Position numbers and translations under genes: made by a program | Shown: positions 1 through 11,600 of the stretch, one piece after another | Layout of the letters: each line of letters opens with the position of its first letter | How positions within the stretch are numbered: position 1 is the first letter of the stretch | Notes under the pieces: model-generated | What the model saw: the letters and a program-made list of their open reading frames with translations, nothing else | The model's database searches: none | What the model was told of the DNA's origin: nothing | NCBI GenBank assembly: GCA_033964015.1 | Contig: CM066924.1 | Location: 1,426,001 to 1,490,000 of the forward strand | Reading direction: 5' to 3' | Length of the DNA stretch: 64,000 nt | Source: Scolanthus callimorphus | Taxonomy: Eukaryota; Cnidaria; Anthozoa; Actiniaria; Edwardsiidae

Positions 1-2437
1 GTGTTTTCAAAAGCGCAGCGTATAAAAACTACAAAGTCCAATTTCGAATCTCTCATACTCAATCACTGAATCAGGCATCAAAATTAACGGCGCATAAAAC
101 AGGGAGTACCGAAAAACGTACGAACCAACGAGGATTGATGAAGCTTTAATGCAGACAAAATTCGCAACTATTTCGGCTTCAAATTGAGGCTCCTACTGTA
201 TTTATGCACCTTTAATACCTATTCATTAGTGGTAGAGAAGTTCTCGAGAGAAAAAAAACGTACCCTTGGTCACATTTTGTTTTTTGTCTTTCTTTTTCTC
301 GGCCAATGGTCCGAGACGAAATTTAAAAACCACCAGGCAGATACGTGAACCTGCGCGAGAAAATAACTGAATCACAATTACAGTCAAGACGGGTTACGCG
401 TGATCCTGTAGAGTCAATCATTTAATTCATGATTCAATACATTATCTAATTCAGTATTACGATCAAGAGCATGAGAGCCCGATTGAGCATCGCAATGTCT
501 AAACCGTTTTATAATATACCACCTCTAAGGTAAATCTAAAATAGAAAATGACATCATCGCATTTCTCAAATATGACAACAGACTTACGGAACAAGGGTAT
601 CGCCCAAGGTTATGAGTCATAAACCAATCCGGATCAGCTGCGGAATTCCCAAGGGAGTGACTTCCGGATAAGATGTGTTAACCAAGGGGATGAGTCATCA
701 CCGTGGGCTTATTCCCCTTATAAGACCCTAACAATAGGATCTTACTCCCACCCTTCCGTGGTCCTTTTGTGACGTTATCATTCTGATCTGTAAAATCCGC
801 CTGATCGTCGCTTGATCCGGATGATTAACCCGGAAGATATTTTATGTTTCTTAGGTAGTGAACCGCCGTTTCCCTCTACTCAGGCCGGTGACCAAGGCCA
901 GATGCAATCCCTCGAATTACAAGCTACAACTACTGAACATGAAAACGGCAACCACGTGTCAGTGAAATCAGTGGTAACAATATTCCTTTACATTTGCCCA
1001 AGACAGAATTAACTGAACCAGTGGGTACCAGAAATACCCAAAAGGATTTAAGGTAATTATTCATTCCAAGAGTTTATGAGAAGGAAAAAAAAACAGAAAA
1101 AAACATACCATACGTTTTCAGCTTTTTAAAATTCAAATGTATCATGCATAACACAACTGAACTTTATTAGGATTAACGTAGCACAACTGATCATGAACAT
1201 CCTATATTACAAAGCAATCTTCCTTCTTAAAGCGGCACACTTAATATTCGTCCACCGTAGAAGTAAAATTGTAACCGTGGAAACACACATGTACATTTGT
1301 CCGTAGTACTCAAAATAATCCCCTAGATTAATAGAAAAACCTTTCAAGTGTCAGACAAATGCAATTCTAGGTTGTTTTGAACTGTTATCAGGAGGATGGA
1401 ATTGGATTGCGATTTGCGCTATTTTCTTGTCAGAGAGGTGTCCAGCAAGCGCGCGAGAGCCCCTTTAACTGTCTTACAAACTATCATCTACCAATAAAAC
1501 TCTAGCTGCCTCCTATGCCCGCCTGAATTATTACTTACAACAGGTATCCCATTATGCAGCTGCAGCTGCCCATATTCCTGGCTGCAGCTCCTCGTGTACG
1601 TTTTACAGATTGTTTATCAAGCCTTGCTAATCGAAAGTCTGAAATGTTCTGAAAAATCACTCAAAGTAGGGGCGTATCCAGGATGTTTTCAGTGAGGGGT
1701 TGCAGCACTCCCCTAGACCCCCTGCAGAGCTGTTCACTCGTTTGATTGACGGAAGCCAAACCGCAGTTTGTTTTGGCGTAAAGTTCGAACAATTTTTAAA
1801 ATCTGTAATTTTAAAAGCTGTAAGTCAGCTTTTTGTATGACTGTGAGGCCTAGTACATACGCCGCTCTTATCATAAGCCGATCCAACCTGTTGCCGTAAA
1901 ATACGCGAAAATCGGGGCATTTAAATGGACTCTACATTACCGGTATGATTTAGAATAGTCTAGGTGACAGACAGACCAGAGGTGGACGAACAATATTGTT
2001 TTATCGAGATTTTGCAATTGGATCGGCTCATGATAAGAGCGGCGTATGTACTAGGCCTGAGTTAGTCTTATTATACCACAGAATCGAATTCTTGGAATGG
2101 TGTGCTTGTCAAATCACTATTATTCTAGTGAATCTTGTAAATAATATTTTCGTTTGTCGTATAAAAACAACTTATTAGGTGTTTTTTCTTTCATGTAATA
2201 CTGGCGGACATTTTACTCGTTTGCTCGCATTTTTCCTCACCCCTGCGGGCTCGTAAAAATACGTCCGCAACTCGTAAAATATCCGCCCGTATAATGAAAA
2301 ACATCTAATAAGATATATGAATTTCAGGACCGGGATAATAGTGCTGTTTAATTTCGCCCATGCATCTCTAGAGAAGTCTTGCACGGTCTGAAGCACGGGA
2401 GAGGACTGGGTACTGGTTTGCACAGGCAACCCATCCT
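1..2437. other. Gene-free AT-rich stretch
   Basis: Only short ORFs without recognisable domains (812-1012, 1996-2178). No exon with good splice sites and coding sense was recognised. Confidence 0.6.
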
Positions 2438-2688
2438 TTAGAAGGTCATCCCATAATACCATGCGTCTTGCTCCGGGATGACGTCATCAACATCTATCGT
2501 TCTTGAAGAGGCGTTCAGATCGCAAGTGCTTGTGATTGGCCAGTAGTTGAATGAGAAACACCGCTGATGGTTTAGACAACGGAACGCACACTCGAAATCA
2601 TCTGGTACGGGTTCGCTAGAGATCACGTGATTCATCAGGGAAATATTGGGAAGTACTGTCTTGAGGTACACTTGCGGTTTTCTGTTGA
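2438..2688 (-). CDS. PAN/apple-like terminal exon
   Basis: The segment reads VYLKTVLPNISLMNHVIS, then cysteines in the order C-x3-C-x5-C followed by SFNYWPITSTC, which is the cnidarian PAN pattern (a C-rich helix, then 'C-SFNY...C-L'). It ends DAWYYGMTF and a stop. A (TTA)n tract ends in AG at 2689-2690 and gives a phase-1 acceptor that fits the VWA exon before it. An alternative acceptor at 2682-2683 would break the phase. It could also be an isolated PAN pseudo-exon. Confidence 0.55.
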
Positions 2689-5600
2689 CTAATAATAATA
2701 ATAATAATAATAATATATAAGTTTTTAGGAGCATTCTACAGGCTCAATGCCGCTCTTACTTTATTTTTAAATCAACATGATAAAATGTTTTTCAAAAAGC
2801 TAGCGCAGCTATAAGAAGGGGATGAAATAGAACTAATAATCGTCAGAAAATTGTGAAACAAGAAACGTGTTTAGTGATTGGAAAGAGGATGCGCTCGCTG
2901 CATTTTTTTATATGGAGAGGAAAGTCATTCCAGAGTTTCGGGGGACAGATTTCAAAAGCGCTATCGCCGTAGGATTTAGTTTTAGAAGCAAGACAAAATA
3001 GTCGGCATTGATGAGCAGATGTGAGAGCACGGTAAGGTTTATAAGGCAGAAGAATATCAGAGATATAATGAGGTGCCAGGCCATGAAGAGCTTTATAGGT
3101 TAAGAGAAGGATGTTGAAACCCCGGGAGGGGGACTCCCATATTTTTTGGTTGGGGATGATCGTCGAAAATTTTCAGTTTCACCCCTAAAAGATACCAAAC
3201 ATGGCGGGGCCATGGCGTGGCTCAAATAATTTCTTACCCTAAAAGATACCCTAAAAGATTAGGCCTTATGTGCAAAGTAGGCGCGAAGGAGACAGTAACT
3301 AATAAAAGATATTTCATCAAGAAATTTCGTGTTTGTTTCTAATTTATCGTCTTCTCATCGAGTAATCTTTCTTTCTTACACGGTTTTTAGAAGCACCATC
3401 ATGAGAAAAAACAATTTTGACACATATTTCGGCCCTAAAAGATACCAATCTCCCTAATTTTATTGAAGATTACCCCTAAAAGAGACCAAGCCCCATTGAT
3501 TTTAACCCCTAAAAGATGCGACGATCATCCCCGACCAAAAAATATGGGAGTCCCCCCCCCCCCCCCAGGCTTGAAACGGATCCCAAGTTTGACAAGAAGC
3601 CAGTGGAGGTTGCTAAGGATAGGTGAGATCATATGTTAACTGACAGAAAACATGCAAATACCAAGAGCCCATACTATCAAGAAAAACCTTGTAGACCCGT
3701 AGGAAGGGTCGGGGGGAGGGGGGTAACAAACGCAAGAAGAACGAGAAAAACCGAACCCTCCAGTAAGAAAAAGTAGAGGAAAACTAACCCCTTCTTATAA
3801 ACGCTCCACCAAACTTGACTGCAAGCCACTGGCGTTAAAAAATTCCCCACATTTGCTCTAGCTTTACAATGAAAAAAATAAGGACCATACATCCAGACAT
3901 CTCTAGGAGAGCTGAAGCTTCGTATGGCGACCGTACGGTGCTTACGCCCACGCCAGAGATTTCGGCCCTGACAGTCGCTATCCTGGGTGTTAGTTGTTCA
4001 TAGCGACTCAGGGACTCGGTCGGGGACTTAGGTGAGGGAACGCCCGGCCACCAGACCATAAATAGACGCCCCTTGTCATGAGTAGCGAACAACTAACGGG
4101 ATAATACAGCGCGTCACATATATATAGTACCATTACGATAGAACTGATCCATGTGGGACACTCGCTTCCGCTTTGACTCAGGTCTCAGTAAAACCTTCAT
4201 CAGATTATCCAGGCGTCCATTTGGCAAAGCTCAAACTAGATAGATATTTCTAAGTTGTTGCACATAATTAATGAAACACGACCATTTGGCATCCTTGCCT
4301 TTGCGCATGCGTCCAAGGACATTCATGCCTATTGTTTCTCCATTCTCGTCGCTTGGTGGAGTACGCTCTGGTAACAGCCGTTCGAGAACCTTTGCTGATT
4401 GGCTGATTTTGACTAGACTTTGCTGATTGGCTGATTATAACTAGACCTTTGCTGATTGGCTGATTATAACTAGACCTTTGCTGATTGGCTGATTTTGACT
4501 AGACCTTTGCTGATTGGCTGATTTTGACCTACCAATTGGCCTACCAACAAACAGAGCCGCGCATGTCTCAGTTTCCAGTCCGCGCTTTGGATTTTTAAAG
4601 GTTTTGAATTTCTGTTGACCTTGACAAGGGCAGTCCTGCCAAAACCCTCGGGAATGAAATATTGAGCTTTTTTTACTACGACTGTTTTGAACGTTTACGC
4701 ATGCGCAGAAAATTGTTTCTCTCAACGGCTCTGTATCAAATCTCGCGCATGCGTCAACGGCTGTCGTCAGAGCTACCCGCGAGTTTCAAACCGGGGAGCT
4801 CAGGGTCATATCAATGATTCATTGTCGTTTTTGCCGAATGCACTTGGGAGGACTGGGTCGAGTCGCGCGCGGGCTAGTGTGGTATTTTAGCGTGGTTACC
4901 AAGCCAAAATCAATGGTGGACAGATCGAGAACTCGAGTCTCTATGATTCCTGTAAGTTTTTCATTCAAAATTTCACAGTTTTCTTGCTACATTGCCGAAA
5001 TTCTTATCAAAAGACGATCTCCTGTCACTTCCTTAAAAGGTAAATGATTCCAAATATGGTTTTGGCCGTGAGGTGTTGAAAACGAAAATTTTGTTTCGAG
5101 AATGTTGTTTCCCTTGTCTTTATTCACTTTTCGTAAATTAAAGAAACCGTTCTACAAAGCTGCCGTCTCAATAATTCAGGATTCCCGAACTGTCTTTAGA
5201 ATCGATCGCACATGAATTTGCCACTAACATGCGCTTGCCAGCATTCTGGTGCCCAGATCCTCCCTGTTCGTCATCTCGCGGGGGAAGGCTGTGGTGAGAT
5301 TTGGAGATTGAATATAAAGACGCATGCCCCAGATATCACTTACTTTTAAAAATATTTTGATACATAATCTAGAATACGATAAAAATACAGTACTTTACCT
5401 GCACAAATTTCATCAGCGATTTTCTCTACACTCCCTTTCAACTCGACAGCGGAGTTATAGTGGTGGACATGCGCACTAGAAGAGGCCATCGTGCGTAGCT
5501 CATCCATATTAACATTCGTACCAAACCCAAGGGCTATGATAACAACCCCGTGATCCTTCAGGGTCGTGGACGGTGCGACGAGATTTTGAATTCCACCTGA

Positions 5601-8600
5601 GGAAAAAAATGGTTGTAAAATTTGCTCTTTGTTTTTTGCTCAAAATACCTTCCAGAGATAGGCTGGCGGCCCCTTTACAGCTGTTTCAGGTAACACGCGA
5701 CCCAGCGCGTTCAAAACATCGAGAGAGCTTTTGACAGTTGGGTTTTCCTGTGTAGTCAATCAAAACACGTGAGCGAATAACATCCTTGCCTAGTTTCGCT
5801 TAGTGCAGTGAATTAGCTTTTGACGCGACATGTCACGCAAAGGAAGCCAATCGAATGCCCTGAAAAAGGATATGATTGGCTCACACGGACACGGATTGCA
5901 TTGATGGACAGCACAGAACACCCAACTGCCAAACTATGGTGGCAACGGCGAAGTCGCGTGTTACCTGAAACAGATGTAATAGATGCTTTGCGGGGGAAAA
6001 GCCAATCAGCGACGGCCCTCAAATGGATGTCCCCAGAGCCTCCCCTGCGAGCAGACGAGCTGGGGAGCTCTGGGTACGAGAATGCGCCTCTGTATCAAAT
6101 GCGCAATGCTGTCACCAGAGCCTTCACCGCGAGGTGACGAGACGAGAATGGCCAAAAAGTATAGGCCTTAAGATAGCTGTCCAAAGAGCCTCCCCCGCCA
6201 GGAACGGTCCAGGGAGTTCTGGTACGAGAACGGGACATCGCGCAGTAGATATGAATGGAAATTAGTAGAGATATATATTCTATTGTCTGCCGCTTTATAG
6301 TCACATGACCAATTCCCGCCATGGGAACGCACTTACCGCTGCTTCGTCCATCATTAATGACCACCAAGACACGTGACGTTGCATCTGCGCGCGCACCATT
6401 TGTTTTAGAAAACTGCTGATACGCCTTTTGAAGCCCTTTCTGGGTATCGGTACCCCCTTCGGGGTACTTAACGGCGTTAATGGCGGTGGTTACTGATGAC
6501 AGATCTTGTTTATGTAGGAATGTCAATTTAGCCGTTGCAACCGTGCTGTAGACGACAACTGCAACATGTGTCCCTGAAAGAAATTGGTATAGAAAATTGC
6601 TTTATCGTACCCAGTGCCCTCTGTTCGTCAGATCGTGCAGGGGCAAGGCAAGTTATTCATGACACCGCGGCAAAACGCATGCGCTAAAGATTCACTGGTC
6701 TGTGAAATTAAGACAATTGAACATTCTCGTACCCAGAGCTCCCCGGCTCGTCTGCTCGCAGGGGAGGCTCTGGGGACATCCATTTGAGGGCCGTCGCTGA
6801 TTGGCTGATTTTGAGCGTTGGAGCATGCGCTGAAAGGTCTTTCTCTCAGCGGCTCTGTATTAAATCTCGCGCATGCGTCAGTGGCTGTTACCAGAGCCTC
6901 CCCCGCGAGCTTACGAGCCGGGAGCTTTGGGTTCGAGAATGGACAATTGAAAAACTCTACATAACAGCGGACAATAAATGTTCGGGTGCAAGCCTCAAGA
7001 GCAAGGTGCAAAAGTTCAAAGAAGGATATGATCATAGTCTAGCTGCGCTGCAATTTTTGGCCTTAAGTTTTGTGTCTGGAGCTTAGGTTTTCCAAATTTC
7101 CTAGACAGCACGAGATATTTTTGTTTTGTAGATTATTTCTTTTTTTTCATTTCACAGGAAGTGAATCTTTAGCGCATGTCAAATGCGTTTTGCAGCGGTG
7201 TCGTTATTCATTGCTTTTTTGAAACTTGAACTTAGGCTTAGGCAAGATTAAAAGAAACACAGAAATCCTGCGCGCATTCGTAAAACGATACTTTGCAATG
7301 GCGGTAGCCTGCTTGTAGGCGTTGGAGAGTAGAGGTCGAGAAACAGGAGTTTGCTTTCGCGCTGCCGCTCGCCTCCCCCCCGCCCGTGTCTCATTTTGTC
7401 ACAAATCCAAGATGGCGGCCACGAGAAAGCAAACTCCCGTTTCTCGACCTAAAACTACTCTCCAACGCCTGCGAGCAGGCTTCAATTGGCGGAAAGTCCA
7501 ACTCAGTGCTATTAAGGCATGGCTATGGAAGGAAAAGCGTTAGGGGGTGTCTATATTTAATGCATTTACTCATTTCTTTACGAAACTTAATTCATGTTAC
7601 AGAGCACCCAGAACTTAACAAAGTCTGAGTATCGTTTCTATGACAACCTGAAATGTGGCCTCTGAACCTCATTTTTAACGGAATTTTGAAACTGCCCCTG
7701 CTGACAGGGAAAATGCATGAGAGGCAAAACATAAATTAGTGGAAAAAATAATTCTTACCTGGTGTTTGTTAATCTAATTGGAAATGGTGCACAACACACA
7801 TGGATAAGAAGTTATCGAAGGGTATCGAATTTCACATTGTCCTAAAATAGGATTCCAAATGAAGAAGTCAACTTTTCCAATTAGATCAATAATATATACC
7901 AAGACTTAAGTCACTTGGCACTAACATTTTCAGGATTTAAAGTCTTTCCCTGTCCGCAGGAGCACTTTTTAAAAAAACCGTTACCTTTGAGTTCAAAGGT
8001 CACATTTAAAGTTGTCATAGAAACAGCAACCAAAATTTACTTATTTTTCAATCCCACACAGGCTGAAAAACTTTAAATAACCGAACAGTTGAAAGCACTG
8101 GAGTTAGACCACCCCCTAGTTTTATGACAATTCGTTTGTCAGCCATGCCTTAGTGGTGCTGAGAATCTCGTTCCCAGACCCCGCTTATCTGAATCGGAAC
8201 GAATTGCTACAAGTCCATAGATTTTGGCGACTTTTTCCACGTCTTACCTTTCTCCGAGATAACAAAAACAATTGACGATACCAGCGGCAAAATCTTGAGC
8301 TTTAAGAAATTACTGGAGCCAATGCTTCCAGAGCCGTCCAAGAGAACATCAGGTCCATGGAACCGCACATGCTGTGACAAAGATTGCGTGAAGTCAGTTA
8401 AACCGCGCATGCTGTGACAGATATTACGTGACGTCAATTAAACGCGCATGCTGTGACAGATATTACGTGACGTCAATTAAACCGCACATGCTGTGACAGA
8501 GATTGCGTGAAGTCAGTTAAACCGCACATGCTGTGACAAAGATTGCGTGACGTCAGTTAAACCGCACATGCTGTGACAAAGATTGCGTGACGTCAGTTAA

Positions 8601-11600
8601 ACCGCGCATGCTGTGACAGAGTTGCGTGACGTCAGTTAAACCGCACATGTTGTGACAGAGATTAAGTGACGTCAGTTAAACCGCACATGCTGTGACAGAG
8701 ATTGCGTGAAGTCAGTTAAACCGCACATGCTGTGACAAAGATTGCGTGACGTCAGTTAAACCGCACATGCTGTGACAAAGATTGCGTGACGTCAGTTAAA
8801 ACGCGCATGCTGTGACAGAGATTGCGTGACGTCAGTTAAACCGCACATGTTGTGACAGAGATTGCGTGACGTCAGTTAAACCGCACATGCTGTGACAGAG
8901 ATTGCGTGACGTCAGGCCTACGAAAGACACTTTGGAATTCACTCAATCAATTTAAAATACGCCTAACCGACAAAGACGATCACCATATATGGAAGGAATA
9001 GCCGGATGTCCTATATTCTAGAACTTCCGGTTTCGTCTGCGTCACGTCCAGCAGGGCTCCGACCGACGAGAGGCTTTGCGAAGGAGAATGGGATTAGCTC
9101 CGATCCCGCATTCTTTGTTCCTCGTCCCAAACCTCTGGTTGACATATAATAATAAAATAGATTTAGCCACCGGCTAAAAGCGGAGCTCCCGGTTAAATAT
9201 TTTAAGCGGGGTGCGTTTACCTATCTTGTTGGCGCCGTCGCTAGGGAAACAAAATTATAGTCCTGCAAAAGATTCATCATGTGACGTATCGCGACGTCAC
9301 TTATTACACAAAACATTCTTCTTGTTCTCCATTGCATACTTGCAAATCAGATTTTTTTGTTGGCATTTCAAAGAGCTCCATACCACAGACTCACGGATGC
9401 TTTTCTCGACTGTACCCAAGTTTGTTTTCGCCTAGCGATGTTACCTTCTCGAGATATAGACGTTTCTAGTTTTGATGACGTCACCGATGACGTCATGTCA
9501 CGTGCCCTGGTAGTGCCTTCCCCTTGCCTCCAAATAACTTTACCCAAGTTTGGGCACCTAGCGATGTTGCCTTCTTGGATAATGACTTTTCTAGTTTTGA
9601 TGACGTCATCGATGACGTCATGCCACGTGACCTTGGTGGTGCACTCCCCTGTCCTCCAAAATAACTTTACCCAAGTTTGGTCACCTAGCGATGTTGCCTT
9701 CTCGAGATATGACTTTTCTAGTTTTGATGACGTCATCGATGACGTCATGCACGTGACCTTGGTAGTGCACCCTCCTTGCCTCCAAATAACTTACCCAAGT
9801 TTGGTCAACTAGCGATGTTGCCTCTAGAGATATTGACTATTCTACTTTTGATGACGTCATTTCGGACGAACGGACGGACGCACAAACCGGAAGTCCATGA
9901 CAGAATCGTTTGATGCATATACACTTTGTTTGTTTCCTTTTTTCTCCTGCATGTAGCTATGGGGCTCCGCTACGCGGGCGCCTTCGGCGCCCGCGGAGCT
10001 CCGCTAACAATGGCCGATGACGTCAGCGTGAACAGCGCGCAGGGGAGGCCCTGGGGACATCATTTGAGGGCCTTCGCTGATTTTGTGAACGTTGGGGATG
10101 CGCAGAGTGTTTCTCTCAATGGCTCTGTATCACATCTCGTGCATGCGTAAATGGCTGTCACCAGAGGTGACGAGCCTGGGAGCTCTGGGTCGAAGAAACA
10201 AATACAATACCTGCTGCTCCGCGGAAGTCAAAGTGCTGTCGAAAACCTTTAAAATCAAAACAGAACACGTGGTACACATGGTTAATACATTTTCGAAAAT
10301 CATTTCTGGTGATCTTTTTGATGCGCCAACTTTGAATATTTGTTGTGTTGTATTTTTCGTGTTGCACGCACGCGCGCCAAAAGTGGCGGGGAAAAAACAG
10401 CCAATCACAAATTTCCCTGACAGACGGAAAGGATTTTAATATATGATTACTTTGCCCTTGAGTTTGACATTTTAATCCGATATGTGATGTTATGCTAGTC
10501 AGGCGGCGGATCCAGACCTATTTACACCTGTTTACAGAAACAGGTCAAATGTTTGGTATGTTTCAAATTATTATTTTCATCTTTACTTTAAAATACTCTC
10601 GTATTTTCTGGATCCGCGCCTGCTATTTCATAGCTGGGTGTCCTTGTTTTAGGAAATCTTCTACTCTCTTTCAAGATTACTTTCCCCTTGACATTTTAAT
10701 CCATTGATATTGTGATGTTTACGCTAGTTCATAGTTTTTGAATAGTTGGGTGTCCTGTTTTAGGAAATCTTCTACTCTGTTTCAAGATTACTTTGCCCTT
10801 GACATTTTAATCCATTGATATTGTGATGTGTGCGCTAGTTCATATTCATAGTTTGGTGGTGTCCTTGTTTAGCAAATCTTCTACTCTGTTTCACATTTAC
10901 CTCCTCAAAAGCAGGAATTGAAGTGACAAACGCCACAATGTGCCTGCTGCGACTTAAATTCAACCCACATTTCGGAATTGCACTACGCGACTAGAAATTT
11001 ACTTTTTTTATTTTGATGACCTCTAGCGTCATGTTTGTCCTAAGCACTTTTAACACACATAATATGTACTTCTAATTCAGCGACCGGTTCCTATTTGAAG
11101 ACTGACATTTTTATTTTTGGAATAGTACATAGTACCGTTTGTGCGAGCGACAGGTTTAATGCTTTCTTTGTATGGCGCTCAAATTCAAAAGACCATATTA
11201 TGATTCAAGTCATTCTGTAGGTAATGTCCCGAGTCATTTGAACTACAGGCCTACTCTGGAAGTTTATGCGAGATAAGAGGAAAATGAAAGGCGAGATGAG
11301 GGGAAAATGATCCAACAAGGAAACAATTGTGTCAATTAGGAGCTGCGAGATAGTCGAGATAAGTTCCCAGAGCATGCTTACTTGACTATAGCTATTTTGC
11401 GCTCCCCACTTCGATAGACCTTGTCGAGGATTTCATATCCAAATGACGGAAAGAAGCCACGGAAAGAAAATCCCTAACACAGCTGAAAAGAGCTCTTTTT
11501 TTTATCTATATGCTAATATGTTTATTAGGTTTTATTATTTTATTTTGTACATAACAAAAATAAATAGCCCGTGCCCGCAAAATAGCTTAGCTAACGAGGC

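Noticed and set aside
8363..8915. Possible CRISPR-like array (regular 40-bp repeats)
   Set aside because: Units are head-to-tail with no unique spacers, and the genome is eukaryotic.
9357..9812. 151-codon and 126-codon ORFs over the 125-bp repeat
   Set aside because: Repeat-driven, present on both strands, no domain.
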